A DNA stretch of 64,000 bases from an uncultured Oscillospiraceae bacterium (GCA_900539195.1 UQBC01000001.1:62001-126000), one strand, 5' to 3'. Positions 52,962 through 62,441 are shown, numbered from the stretch's first letter. Translations and numbers: made by a program. Notes: generated by a model from the sequence alone, not told the origin.

Positions 52962-54344
52962 TTATGCCTTTTTTATACGCTTGCTGTTCTTTTCCCAGTG
53001 TTCTATAATTCTTGTCTGACCACGTTCCACCGCAAGAGAATCCGCAGGAACGTTCTTCGTGATAGTCGAGCCTGCCGCAGTAGTCGCATTATCTCCGATA
53101 GTAACGGGCGCTATCATATTTGTGTTACAGCCTATAAATGCGTTGTCGCCTATTGTGGTGCGGTACTTCTTTATACCGTCATAGTTTGCCGTAACACAGC
53201 CGCAGCCGAAGTTTACACCCTTGCCCACATCGCTGTCGCCGATATATGTAAGATGCGCTATGCAGGTGTTTATGCCGATTTCGGAGTTCTTGACCTCTAC
53301 AAAGTCGCCTATCTTTACACCGCTGTGCAGATGAGTATTCGGACGCAGATGCACAAACGGACCTGCCTTAGCCTTGCTGTCTACCTTGCTCTCGTGTGCC
53401 TGTACGTTGTTCAGGATAACGTTATCCTCTATAACGCAGTCAGCTATATAGCTGTTAGGACCTATCTCACAGCCGTTGCCGATAACCGTTTTTCCTCTGA
53501 TTATCGTATTCGGAAGTATAACCGTATCGTGACCGATCTTTACGTCCTTACCGATTATGATTCCGTCCGACAGAGGAATATCCACACCCTCGTCCATAAG
53601 CTCAGCGAGCTTTCTCTTTCTTGCGACTTCATTCAGAGCGGCAAGCTGACTGCGGCTGTTTGCGCCGAGTACAACGTCCGTGCTGTCTGCTGTGTATACG
53701 CCCTTCTTTTCGGCAACGGCAACAGTATCGGTAAGATAATATTCGCCTGCGGCATTGTTGTTGCCGAGCTTATCTAAAAGTCCGGACAGCTTTTCCGCTT
53801 TGAACCAGTAGATACCCGAGTTTATCTCTTTTACCTTTGCCTGTTCGCTGTCGCAGTCCTTCTGCTCAACAATAGCCTTGAAAGTATCGTTTTCCTTTAT
53901 TATTCTGCCGTAGCCTGTGGGATTATCGACAATAGCGGATACTACCGTAACATCGTTACCGCTGTTTTTGTGATACTCATAAGAGCCTGTTATGGTGTCT
54001 GCGTCAATGAACGGAGCGTCACCGTACGCTACCAGTATATCCGCATTTTCAGCCTGTGCCTTTTCGATAAAAGATTTTGCCTGCATTACTGCGTGACCCG
54101 TACCGAGCCTTTCCTTCTGCTCAAATGCGGGGTATTCGCCGAGCGTATCAAGATAAGCCGTTACCTGCTCCTTGTGAGCGCCGACTATAACTGCGGTATT
54201 GTCAACTCCCGCCTGCTTTACAGCGTCAAGCACCCAGCGGAGCATAGGCTGAAACAGCACTTCTGCAAGAACCTTAGGCTTGTCGGATTTCATCCTTTTG
54301 CCATCACCTGCGGCAAGTATTACTGCGTATTTTTTGTTGTCCAA
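52962..54344 (-). CDS. glmU: Bifunctional UDP-N-acetylglucosamine pyrophosphorylase / glucosamine-1-phosphate acetyltransferase
   Basis: 460 residues. N-terminal uridyltransferase (LAAGDGKRMKSDKPKVL near the start; GTGHAVMQA; YGDAPF) and a C-terminal left-handed beta-helix acetyltransferase (hexapeptide repeats from about 250, LRPNTHLHSGVKIGDFVEVKN). It makes UDP-GlcNAc for peptidoglycan. The promoter is at 54411-54439. Confidence 0.96.
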   Translation of the reverse strand: MDNKKYAVILAAGDGKRMKSDKPKVLAEVLFQPMLRWVLDAVKQAGVDNTAVIVGAHKEQVTAYLDTLGEYPAFEQKERLGTGHAVMQAKSFIEKAQAENADILVAYGDAPFIDADTITGSYEYHKNSGNDVTVVSAIVDNPTGYGRIIKENDTFKAIVEQKDCDSEQAKVKEINSGIYWFKAEKLSGLLDKLGNNNAAGEYYLTDTVAVAEKKGVYTADSTDVVLGANSRSQLAALNEVARKRKLAELMDEGVDIPLSDGIIIGKDVKIGHDTVILPNTIIRGKTVIGNGCEIGPNSYIADCVIEDNVILNNVQAHESKVDSKAKAGPFVHLRPNTHLHSGVKIGDFVEVKNSEIGINTCIAHLTYIGDSDVGKGVNFGCGCVTANYDGIKKYRTTIGDNAFIGCNTNMIAPVTIGDNATTAAGSTITKNVPADSLAVERGQTRIIEHWEKNSKRIKKA

Positions 54345-54410
54345 AGTAAGTCATTCCTTTACAGATTTTTAGTAATTTATCGTGTGGCATAAAACCGCCA
54401 TAATAATATT

Positions 54411-54439
54411 ATTGTCGCACATTTATCCGTATTTTTCAA
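54411..54439 (-). promoter_or_regulatory. Sigma-A promoter of glmU
   Basis: On the minus strand -35 TTGAAA (54439-54434) and -10 GACAAT (54416-54411), spacing 17. Confidence 0.65.
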
Positions 54440-54456
54440 GTGCTTTTTAAAAATAA

Positions 54457-54485
54457 TTGCTTTTTTCATTTCACTGTGGTAAAAT
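54457..54485 (+). promoter_or_regulatory. Sigma-A promoter of the SecA-like gene
   Basis: -35 TTGCTT (54457-54462) and -10 TAAAAT (54480-54485), spacing 17; divergent from the glmU promoter with only 17 bases between the two -35 regions. Confidence 0.65.
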
Positions 54486-54557
54486 AAACGATATAGACGG
54501 CTTTGAAATGCCATTTTCACGGCACTGCAATAATTCTATTCTGAAAGGACAGCAAAA

Positions 54558-56888
54558 ATGGCTGAAACTTATATATCCATCGAAAAAATACGTTCACTCG
54601 CCGAGGTCGGCACAATAGACGAGCTTAAAGACAGTACGGATATGAATGAGATATTCGCCGCCTGCGCTATCGCAAGCAAGAAATACCTCGGTCTTATCCC
54701 TTATGACGAACAGCTTACCGCCGCCGCAGAGCTTACAAAGGGCAGGATTACCGAGATGAAAACGGGCGAGGGCAAGACGCTTTGCGCCGCATTTGCCGCA
54801 AGCTATATGGTGAAAAACGGTCACAATGTCAGAATACTCACCTTCAACGATTATCTTGCAAAGCGTGACAGCGAGTGGATGAAGCCGATATATGACGCAC
54901 TCGGCATAAGCTCGGCTTGTATCCTGCATTCGACCGATATTGCAGACAAAAAAGAGCTGTATAAAAATCAGATAGTATATATAACCGCAAGAGAGGCAGG
55001 CTTTGACTTTTTGCGTGACTTCGTTGCGAATACGCCTGAGGACTGCGTACAGACGGATTTCGACTTCTGCATAGCCGATGAAGCTGACAGCATGATGATA
55101 GACGAGGCAAGAGTACCGCTTGTAATAGCAGGTGAAACCGCCGTAAAGCCCGATGAAAAGCTGCCCGAGGTATACGAGTTTGTCAAGGATTTTGACAGCA
55201 GTATGTATGAGATAAACGAGGAGCTCGGCACTATCTACCTTACCGAAAAGGGCGAGGATAAGTGCGAGGAGCTTATAACGGACGGCTCGGGGCTTTATGA
55301 CGAAGAGAACAACGAGCTTCTGATACGCATTACGGATTGCCTTAAAGCGTGCTTCCTGCTTAAAAAGGACGTCGATTATATCGTCAAGGACGGTAATATA
55401 AGAATAATAGACGAGTTCACGGGCAGAGCGGCTGAGAACCGCCGCTATCCCGGCTCGTTACAGCCTGCTGTCGAGCTTAAGGAGGGCATCACCTGTACGA
55501 GCAGAGGTGTTATAATGGGCGTTGTGCCTATGCAGTTCTATCTGCGCCGTTATCCGCTTCTCAGCGGTATGACCGGTACTGCGAAAAGCTCGGAGGACGA
55601 GTTCTGGCAGTTATACGACCTTAAAGTAACCGTTATACCTACCCATACGCCCTGCAGACGTGTCGATCATCCGTATGAAGTATATCTCACAAAAGCGGCA
55701 AAGGACAACGCAATTGTTGACTGCATAAAGACCGCCCACGCAAAGAATCAGCCTGTGCTTGTCGGAACGTCAAGCATTGAGCTCAGCGAGGAGCTGAACG
55801 GTCGTCTTGCGGCAGAGGGTATCACCGCAAACGTACTAAACGCAAAGAACGATGAGCTTGAAGCCGAGATAATAAAGGAAGCCGGCAGACCCGGCACTGT
55901 CACCATATCAGCCAATATGTCGGGCAGAGGTGTTGACATAAAGCTGGGCGGTGCGGACGAATCGCAGAAGGACGAGGCTGTAGCGGCAGGCGGTCTGCTG
56001 ATACTCGGCACATTTATGAGCGAGAGCGAACGAGGCGATATGCAGCTGCGCGGCAGAAGCGGCAGACAGGGCGATGTGGGCGAGAGCCGTTTCATAATCT
56101 CACTTGAAGACGAGATTATGACAAAATACGAGATAAAGAAGTTAATACCGAAAAGGCATTATCCCACCGCCGAAACGGGCAGACCGATCGACGATAAGAT
56201 AGTACTGCGTGAGGTCGACCGCATTCAGCGTATAGCACAGGGTGATACGCTCGAGTTGCGTAAACGTCTGCTTAAGTTCACTATGATAGGCGAAAAGCAC
56301 CGTGACGCAGTGTTCGGCAGAAGAAGAGCATTCCTGACAGGCGAGTCTGAGGTCGATATATGGCAGAACGAATTTGCCGATGATTACAGCACAGCCGCAC
56401 AGAAGTTCGGCGAGGACAAGGTAAACGCCCTGCAGAAGCGTGTCATATTACAGGTAATAAACGAATACTGGAGCGATTATCTCGATTACACCTCCTATCT
56501 GCGTGACGGTATCCACCTCACGAGAATAGGCGGCAAGAATCCTGCCGATGAGTATAACATAACCTGCGAGGAATTTTTCTCAGGTATGGAGGAGCAGGTG
56601 ATAGATACTATGGGCGAGCGGCTTCAGACGCTTCTCAGCCTTGATAATATAGACGATTTTGTTATAAATACTCCGACAGAGCTGTGGACATATACGCTTA
56701 ACGAAAGCGGAGAGGAACTGCTCAAAAAGAGCTTTATCGAAACGGCGCTTTCCGAAGAGGAGGAAGAAAGCTATTACGATAACGGCGATGACAGCGACAG
56801 TACGGACAAAGACGAAACGGAAGAACAGACAGACGAAAAGCCGACAAAAAAAGGCTTTTTCGCAAAATTATTCGGTAAGAAGGATTAA
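54558..56888 (+). CDS. SecA-like translocation ATPase, accessory (SecA2-type)
   Basis: 776 residues, shorter than housekeeping SecA. Motor motifs are intact: MKTGEGKT (67-74, about 30 residues earlier than usual), DEADSMMIDEAR, MTGTAKSSEDEFWQLY, ANMSGRGVDIKLGG and QLRGRSGRQGD. The N-terminal helix is shortened and the usual C-terminal zinc (SEC-C) motif is missing; the tail is an acidic stretch ending KGFFAKLFGKKD. This resembles accessory SecA2, which exports special surface proteins, but no SecY2 or Asp proteins are adjacent. It is 6 bases from mnmE and shares its transcript. Confidence 0.85.
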   Translation: MAETYISIEKIRSLAEVGTIDELKDSTDMNEIFAACAIASKKYLGLIPYDEQLTAAAELTKGRITEMKTGEGKTLCAAFAASYMVKNGHNVRILTFNDYLAKRDSEWMKPIYDALGISSACILHSTDIADKKELYKNQIVYITAREAGFDFLRDFVANTPEDCVQTDFDFCIADEADSMMIDEARVPLVIAGETAVKPDEKLPEVYEFVKDFDSSMYEINEELGTIYLTEKGEDKCEELITDGSGLYDEENNELLIRITDCLKACFLLKKDVDYIVKDGNIRIIDEFTGRAAENRRYPGSLQPAVELKEGITCTSRGVIMGVVPMQFYLRRYPLLSGMTGTAKSSEDEFWQLYDLKVTVIPTHTPCRRVDHPYEVYLTKAAKDNAIVDCIKTAHAKNQPVLVGTSSIELSEELNGRLAAEGITANVLNAKNDELEAEIIKEAGRPGTVTISANMSGRGVDIKLGGADESQKDEAVAAGGLLILGTFMSESERGDMQLRGRSGRQGDVGESRFIISLEDEIMTKYEIKKLIPKRHYPTAETGRPIDDKIVLREVDRIQRIAQGDTLELRKRLLKFTMIGEKHRDAVFGRRRAFLTGESEVDIWQNEFADDYSTAAQKFGEDKVNALQKRVILQVINEYWSDYLDYTSYLRDGIHLTRIGGKNPADEYNITCEEFFSGMEEQVIDTMGERLQTLLSLDNIDDFVINTPTELWTYTLNESGEELLKKSFIETALSEEEEESYYDNGDDSDSTDKDETEEQTDEKPTKKGFFAKLFGKKD

Positions 56889-56894
56889 GATATA

Positions 56895-58268
56895 ATGGCA
56901 GACTGCATAGCGGCAATATCAACACCTATGGCAAGCGGCGGTGTTTCAATGATAAGAATATCCGGAGCGGACGCACTTAAAGTTGCGGCAAAGGTATTTA
57001 TACCGAAGTACCCCATGCGTGATATTGAAAAGATGGACGGCTATACCGCCGCATACGGAGATATTACGGCGGACGGTACAAAGCTCGATGACGGAGTGCT
57101 TTTAATCTTCCGTGCGCCCCACAGTTATACCGGAGAAAACACAGCCGAGATAACCTGTCACGGCGGCATCCACGTTACCAAAAGGGTACTGCAGGCGGTA
57201 TTATCCGCAGGCGCAGTAATGGCTCAGGCAGGCGAATTTACAAAGCAGGCACTCGTAAACGGCAAGCTGTCGCTGACAGAAGCCGAGGGTGTAATTGACC
57301 TTATAAACGCAGGCAACGATCAGCTTCTTTCCTGTGCGAGAGCGCAGACGGACGGCGCATTATACCGCAGGATAGAGGCACTGTGCGAGGAGATAATTGC
57401 TATTACATCGGAGATAGCCGTATGGATAGATTATCCCGACGAGAGCGAGGACGAGGACGAAATAGCAAAGGCGGACTGGCTGAAAAGTGTCACCGCTGTA
57501 AAAGAAAATATCGACAGCCTTATAGCAACGTATGACTGCGGAGAAATACTCAGAAACGGCATCGCCACAGCCATAGTCGGAAAGCCCAACGCAGGAAAGT
57601 CAACGCTTATGAATCGGCTTACAGGAGTACAGAAAAGCATAGTGACCGATATTGAGGGTACTACCCGTGATATAGTCGAGGATACGGTACAGCTTGGCGA
57701 TATAATGCTGAAGTTAGCCGATTGCGCAGGCATAAGGGAAACAGAAGATACTGTCGAGAACATCGGCGTACAGCGTATGATAGAACGTATAGGCACGGCA
57801 CAGCTTATCCTTGCGGTATTTGACGGTTCAAGAGAGCTGTCCGATGACGATAAGCGGCTGATAGGACTTCTCCACGGCAAGACGGTAATCCCGATAATAA
57901 ATAAATCCGACCTTGAAGCAAGGGCGGACACGGCATTTATAGAAAGCGAACTCGGTAAAGCGGTAATAATCAGCGCAAAGACAGGTGGCGGCGCAGACGA
58001 GCTTGAACAGGCGATAAAAAAGCGTTGCGGAATAAGCAACCTTGACGCAGGCGCAGGCTTTCTTGCAAACGAGCGTCAGCGACAGTGCGCCTTATCGGCA
58101 CAGGCGGCGGTCGACAGAGCATACAATGCACTTCACGGCGGTATGACCGCAGACGTTGCAGGACTTGAGCTTGAAGCGGCGCTTAGCAGCCTTTATGAGC
58201 TTAGCGGAAAAACCGCAAGCGAAGAGGTAATAGACAGGATATTTTCACGCTTCTGCGTGGGAAAATAA
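56895..58268 (+). CDS. mnmE: tRNA modification GTPase MnmE
   Basis: 457 residues. N-terminal folate-binding domain (about 1-118), helical domain, inserted G domain with GKPNAGKST, GTTRDIVED, DCAGIRETED and NKSD, and a C-terminal FCVGK ending with the conserved Cys. With MnmG it forms cmnm5U at the wobble position of tRNAs. Starts 6 bases after the SecA-like stop; ends in a bidirectional terminator. Confidence 0.96.
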   Translation: MADCIAAISTPMASGGVSMIRISGADALKVAAKVFIPKYPMRDIEKMDGYTAAYGDITADGTKLDDGVLLIFRAPHSYTGENTAEITCHGGIHVTKRVLQAVLSAGAVMAQAGEFTKQALVNGKLSLTEAEGVIDLINAGNDQLLSCARAQTDGALYRRIEALCEEIIAITSEIAVWIDYPDESEDEDEIAKADWLKSVTAVKENIDSLIATYDCGEILRNGIATAIVGKPNAGKSTLMNRLTGVQKSIVTDIEGTTRDIVEDTVQLGDIMLKLADCAGIRETEDTVENIGVQRMIERIGTAQLILAVFDGSRELSDDDKRLIGLLHGKTVIPIINKSDLEARADTAFIESELGKAVIISAKTGGGADELEQAIKKRCGISNLDAGAGFLANERQRQCALSAQAAVDRAYNALHGGMTADVAGLELEAALSSLYELSGKTASEEVIDRIFSRFCVGK

Positions 58269-58326
58269 CCTTATTGTTATTGCGGATAGCGGATTTTCCG
58301 TTATCCGTTCTGATTTTTATAACGAT

Positions 58327-58361
58327 AAAAAGGCGGCCGCAAATCCTGCGACCGCCTTTTT
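58327..58361. terminator. Bidirectional terminator after mnmE
   Basis: AAAAAGGCGG...CCGCCTTTTT: GGCGGCCGCA (58332-58341) pairs with TGCGACCGCC with one mismatch, A and T runs on both flanks. Confidence 0.88.
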
Positions 58362-58377
58362 CATATATCATTTTTTC

Positions 58378-58581
58378 TTAACGGAACAGCGTACATTCTC
58401 CGCTTTTCCTGTAATACGCTATGCGTTCCTCTATAACCTCACGGGTAGTGTTGTAATACTCCGCAAGGCAGTCTATGCAGAAAAACTCATCGGCGTTGCG
58501 TGTGACCAGCTTTCTGTAGATCGCTATATCATCGCCGCCAAGCAAAGCGCCGCACTTCTTGCAGGTCTTGTAGTTTGCCAT
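58378..58581 (-). CDS. Small zinc-ribbon-like protein, 67 residues
   Basis: Two cysteine pairs, CKKCG (7-10) and CIDC (about 35-38), fit a four-Cys zinc ribbon. The rest is a Tyr/Glu-rich helix. It starts on the last base of the GH27 stop (58581), so it is translationally coupled. No function can be assigned; a nucleic-acid or protein-binding role is possible. Confidence 0.65.
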   Translation of the reverse strand: MANYKTCKKCGALLGGDDIAIYRKLVTRNADEFFCIDCLAEYYNTTREVIEERIAYYRKSGECTLFR

Positions 58582-59771
58582 TACAGCTTTACTACCTTTG
58601 CAGTATATACCGCACAGTCGTGAGGCTGTAAGGTAGTTACATATCTCTCGGAGAATCTGCCTATATCCTCGTGCGACCAGCAGTCGTGCATTTCAAGTCC
58701 TCTGCCTGCCGCCGTGCTGAGACCTATATCCCAGAACTGTAACGACATCTCCGCAGGCACATCGCTGAAGTTATACATACCTATAGCGTAGTCGCCGTTG
58801 GCGAGCGGCTTTACAAGTGAGAATACGTTTTCGGGGTTGTTCCACTGGCTTATGCGGTAGGGTCCTCTGCACTCGATATCCTGGTTTATTGCGATAACTT
58901 CCTTATTGGTCAGTATCTCCTTTGTCCTGTCGGTCATGTGACGTATATCACAGCCCATCATAAGCGGTGAATTCATCATTGCCCACAGTGAGAAATGCGT
59001 CTTGTACTCTGTATCGGTACAGCCGCCAAGACCCTTGCCTTCCTTATTGCCGAACTGATCGTCGCTCTCGCCGTTTATGTACTGGTTGTTCGAGCCGCCG
59101 TGCATACCGACTACGAGCATATCTATATCATTGTGACAGAAGCAGCCGCCGTAACACTCGTTGCCCATCTGCGACAGCGCAAGGCGCTTTATCGACTCCC
59201 AGTTATCCTGAATATCGCCTGTCGAGCGGAAAAGATGAGCGCCGCTCTCTCTTATCCACTTGTATATATCGTCATTACCCCAGTTGCAAGCGGAGAACAT
59301 TATCGGTCTGCCGCAGTTTCTGAGGGCGGTAGACATACGCTTGTAGAGTATCTCACCGGGTATATGCACAGGCTTATAGCAATAGTCATATTTCAGGTAG
59401 TCGACACCCCACTCTGCGAACGTTTCTGCGTCCTGAAATTCGTGCTCGAAGCTGCCGGGGTGACCTGCGCAGGTATGCGTGCCGGCACATGAATAGATGC
59501 CGAATTTAAGTCCCTTAGAGTGTACATAATCAGCTACAGGCTTGATGCCGTTCGGGAACTTCCAATGATCAGGCACAAGCTCGCCCTTTTCATTTCTCTG
59601 CTTTTCGCTCCAGCAGTCGTCTATAACAACATATTCATAGCCTGCGTCCTTGAGTCCGTTTTCGATGAATGCGTCAGCCGCCTGCTTTATAAGCTCTTCG
59701 TTTATCTCCCAGGTGAACGTGTTCCAGCTGTTCCAGCCCATAGGGGGTGTCATTCCGAGTAACTTTTCCAT
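58581..59771 (-). CDS. Alpha-galactosidase, glycoside hydrolase family 27
   Basis: 396 residues. PPMGWNSWNTF at the start, IDDCW, and YLKYDYC (nucleophile D129) followed by RSTGDI (acid/base D186) define GH27. No signal peptide, so probably intracellular. It is the second alpha-galactosidase of the window; GH36 at 29446 belongs to a different structural clan lineage. GH27 acts on terminal alpha-galactose of galactomannan or melibiose-type substrates. Its neighbours are repair-type genes, not sugar genes. Confidence 0.93.
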   Translation of the reverse strand: MEKLLGMTPPMGWNSWNTFTWEINEELIKQAADAFIENGLKDAGYEYVVIDDCWSEKQRNEKGELVPDHWKFPNGIKPVADYVHSKGLKFGIYSCAGTHTCAGHPGSFEHEFQDAETFAEWGVDYLKYDYCYKPVHIPGEILYKRMSTALRNCGRPIMFSACNWGNDDIYKWIRESGAHLFRSTGDIQDNWESIKRLALSQMGNECYGGCFCHNDIDMLVVGMHGGSNNQYINGESDDQFGNKEGKGLGGCTDTEYKTHFSLWAMMNSPLMMGCDIRHMTDRTKEILTNKEVIAINQDIECRGPYRISQWNNPENVFSLVKPLANGDYAIGMYNFSDVPAEMSLQFWDIGLSTAAGRGLEMHDCWSHEDIGRFSERYVTTLQPHDCAVYTAKVVKL

Positions 59772-59807
59772 TTTTGTTTTCCTTTCAGTAATTATTCTTC
59801 TCTGATA

Positions 59808-60041
59808 TTATTCTTCAAAGCTGTCCTCTTCGTTTCTTGTGTTCCACAGCTCGACCAGACGCTCCATTTCTTCTTCTGTGAGCGAAATGCCCTTACCCAT
59901 TCTGCTGTGGTCGGGCGCCCATGAACGAATATCATACTTAGGCTCTCTGTCGTTCCAGCTTACCATATTAAGCTCAATGTTGTACTTGCCCTCGCTGATA
60001 ACGCCAAGCTCCTGTGTTATTTCATACTTGAATTCTGCCAT
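59808..60041 (-). CDS. YdbC/PC4-family single-strand DNA-binding protein
   Basis: 77 residues. EFKYEITQELGVISEGKYNIELNMVSWNDREPKYDIRSW followed by the MGKGISLTEEEMERLVELW helix is the prokaryotic PC4-like YdbC pattern, which in Lactococcus binds single-stranded DNA as a dimer. A role in transcription or replication-repair is possible; its neighbours upstream are two DNA glycosylases. Confidence 0.85.
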   Translation of the reverse strand: MAEFKYEITQELGVISEGKYNIELNMVSWNDREPKYDIRSWAPDHSRMGKGISLTEEEMERLVELWNTRNEEDSFEE

Positions 60042-60089
60042 ATCTTTAGATCCTTTCTTGTATACGGAGTTTTTTATATCAAAGAGGAT

Positions 60090-60863
60090 TTAATCCTCTT
60101 CTCCTGCTGTTTTATCCTTTTTTGTTTTCTTTTCGTGTTTTTCTTTCTTCACCTTTTCGGGCTTCTGCTTTTTCTGCTTCGGAAGCCGTGTATCGTCCGC
60201 TACATCGACTGCATCGAATATACAGCGGTATCTTGGCGGTATCAGCTTGTTTATATGCCTTTTACCGAAATACCACATCTTAAACTTTGCCGTATCAAGT
60301 ACCTTGTCAAGATATGTATTTATATGGTTGCGGCTGGTTTTGCCTATGTCGATGAACTCTATCATTCTTGCGGGCGGCTCATAGCTGATTATGAAATCCG
60401 CCTCGTTGCCGTGCTGTTCAAGGTTACGAAGCCCTTCTTCAAGCTCCTCATCGGTCGGAAGCTCCTTTATCCAGCTCTTCTCATCGTCCGGCTCAAGATA
60501 GCTGTTGTTTTCCTCGCTCTGACCGCCGCCGAAAGCAAACACGGTCTTTTCGGCAATTGTATAATATTGCCCTCTCATAAGCTGACGCAGATTGCCCGAT
60601 ATAAGCCTTGTTTTACCGCCGCACCACTGCTCTACGGGATATTCTTCGAGCAGGTCGAAATTTTCGTGTACACCCTCTACAAAAAGCACATTGTATTTCT
60701 TTTTGCCGAGCTTTTTAAGCATTTTCTTTTCCTTTTTACTGCCGTCCCAAATACAGCCGAAATCGCCCGTAATTATCAGTGCGTCACCACGTCTGAGCTT
60801 TTTCAGCGCCGGTGACCTGAATCGTGTTATATCGCCGTGCAGATCGCCTGTAACACATATCAT
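60090..60863 (-). CDS. Metallophosphoesterase-fold protein with missing metal ligands
   Basis: 257 residues. D7 and H9 (GDLHGD) and D34 (GDFG) are kept, but the standard GNHE reads GVHE (V65), the usual TH.P is SYEPP (Y161) and GHxH is GKRH (K201, H203). Loss of three ligands suggests a binding protein, not an active phosphatase, or a different metal site. The body otherwise fits the phage/Clostridia family (WYFG). A Lys-rich C-terminal tail (about 225-257) may bind nucleic acid. A weak hairpin overlaps its stop (60082-60100). Confidence 0.8.
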   Translation of the reverse strand: MICVTGDLHGDITRFRSPALKKLRRGDALIITGDFGCIWDGSKKEKKMLKKLGKKKYNVLFVEGVHENFDLLEEYPVEQWCGGKTRLISGNLRQLMRGQYYTIAEKTVFAFGGGQSEENNSYLEPDDEKSWIKELPTDEELEEGLRNLEQHGNEADFIISYEPPARMIEFIDIGKTSRNHINTYLDKVLDTAKFKMWYFGKRHINKLIPPRYRCIFDAVDVADDTRLPKQKKQKPEKVKKEKHEKKTKKDKTAGEED

Positions 60864-60912
60864 AAGCTATATCCTTCTTCCGTTCTCTTATTGTCTTTGT
60901 CCGTATTTACGA

Positions 60913-61584
60913 TCAATGTATGCTCCAGTCGATCGGTCCAATGCCGTTGCTTTTCAAAAATTCGTTGACCTTTGAAAAATGACGGCAGCCGAAAAATCCG
61001 TTATATGCCGACAGCGGGCTTGGGTGCGCCGCCGTGAATACTGCGTGCTTCGGATTTGTGATAAGCGGCATTTTGGACTTTGCGTTGCTTCCCCATAAGA
61101 TAAATGCCGTAGGCACGTCACGCTCGTTTAAAAGCTCGATTATCCTGTCGGTAAGTATCTCCCAGCCTTTTCCCCTGTGACTTCCCGCCATACCCTCACG
61201 GACGGTAAGCGAGGTGTTCAGCATAAGAACTCCCTGCCTTGCCCAGTCGGTAAGCTCGCCCACCGACATATCAAAGTCTATGCCAAGGTCGCTGTGTATC
61301 TCGGTGAAGATATTTTTCAGCGACGGGGGCGGCATAACTCCACGCTTTACCGAAAAGCAAAGTCCGTGCGCCTGTCCCGGACCGTGATATGGGTCCTGAC
61401 CTAAAAGCACCGCCTTTACCTTTGAGTACGGCGTGTATTTCAGTGCGTTGAAAATGCAATCCGCAGGGGGATATACATTGTATCTGTTATATTCATCGAC
61501 AAGAAAAGCTCTCAGCTTTCTGTAATATTCGCTCCGGAACTGGTCTGCAAGCAGCTCGTCCCATTCGTTGCCTATGTTAACCAT
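60913..61584 (-). CDS. ung: Uracil-DNA glycosylase
   Basis: 223 residues. Water-activating D64 in GQDPYHGPGQAHG and the HPSPLSAYNGF motif near the C-terminus are intact. It removes uracil from DNA. It is in tandem with the OGG1-type glycosylase (13 bases apart), forming a base-excision pair. Confidence 0.95.
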   Translation of the reverse strand: MVNIGNEWDELLADQFRSEYYRKLRAFLVDEYNRYNVYPPADCIFNALKYTPYSKVKAVLLGQDPYHGPGQAHGLCFSVKRGVMPPPSLKNIFTEIHSDLGIDFDMSVGELTDWARQGVLMLNTSLTVREGMAGSHRGKGWEILTDRIIELLNERDVPTAFILWGSNAKSKMPLITNPKHAVFTAAHPSPLSAYNGFFGCRHFSKVNEFLKSNGIGPIDWSIH

Positions 61585-61596
61585 TTTTTATCTCCG

Positions 61597-62391
61597 TCAG
61601 ATCTCGTGCGTTCTCGCATAATCGAACAAAAACTGCTGTGCTATCCCCTCGTTGCCCTTTATACATTCCGGCAGACCGTCGGGGTATAGTTTCTGCTCGA
61701 TACGCTTTATCCATACATCTCTCGGGAAAGCGTCCGTCTTATGATAGCCGAAAAGCAGTACGCAATCGGCTACCTTATCGCCGACGCCCTTTATCTTTTT
61801 AAGTTCTTCCCTTGCCGCTATGGTATCCATAGCTTTTATACCGTCAAGGGAAACCTCGCTGCTACTCAGCTTTTCTACTGCGTCAACTATGTACCTTGCT
61901 CTGAAGCCTGCTCTCAGCGGTGCTAAGTCCTCGGCAGTAACTCCGACAAGCTTTTCAAGTGTCGGGAACAGATAGCCTCTGTCCGTCTTTTCTCCAAAGC
62001 TCTCACACAGCCTGTCAATAATACCGGTGATACGCTTGATATTATTGTTCTGCGAGATTATGAAGCTGATAAGCGTTTCAAACGGCTCTTGCCTGAGTAC
62101 CCTTATGCCCGGATTTTCCTTGCAGGCAAGCTTCATATGCTCATCCTCGGAAAACTGTTTTATCAATACGTCATAGTCGGTATCAAGGTCAAAGTATGAC
62201 TGCCAGTAAGAAATATCGCTTTTTTCTATGCCGTGAACAGTATAAGTGCTGTCGCCGTTGTCGGATATTTCGGCATATCTGCCGCCTGCTATACCGCAGA
62301 ATCTGCCGTCAAGCTCTTTCCAGCGGAAAGCCTGCCCGCAGAAAAGCGTGCGCCTTATATCAAACCGTTCGCAAGTGAATGTGTAATCCAT
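61597..62391 (-). CDS. OGG1-type 8-oxoguanine DNA glycosylase / AP lyase
   Basis: 264 residues. HhH-GPD fold with catalytic K206 in KGVGDKVADC and D225 in FPRDVW. The N-terminal beta domain (about 1-90) and QNNNIKRI segment match the OGG1 group, common in Clostridia, rather than MutM. It excises 8-oxoguanine and cuts at the abasic site. It heads a minus-strand run of five genes (ung, phosphoesterase, YdbC, GH27, zinc ribbon). Confidence 0.9.
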   Translation of the reverse strand: MDYTFTCERFDIRRTLFCGQAFRWKELDGRFCGIAGGRYAEISDNGDSTYTVHGIEKSDISYWQSYFDLDTDYDVLIKQFSEDEHMKLACKENPGIRVLRQEPFETLISFIISQNNNIKRITGIIDRLCESFGEKTDRGYLFPTLEKLVGVTAEDLAPLRAGFRARYIVDAVEKLSSSEVSLDGIKAMDTIAAREELKKIKGVGDKVADCVLLFGYHKTDAFPRDVWIKRIEQKLYPDGLPECIKGNEGIAQQFLFDYARTHEI

Positions 62392-62441
62392 ATAATCATC
62401 TGCCGTTATCTGTTTTGTCGGGAAAAATTTTTGATTTGGTC

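Noticed and set aside
52806..53777. 323-residue plus-strand frame opposite glmU
   Set aside because: Antisense to the glmU repeats; its Tyr/Arg-rich composition is typical of a shadow frame.
60082..60100. Terminator overlapping the phosphoesterase stop
   Set aside because: A perfect 9-bp inverted repeat exists, but it has nearly no loop and a poor T run on the minus strand; too weak to call.
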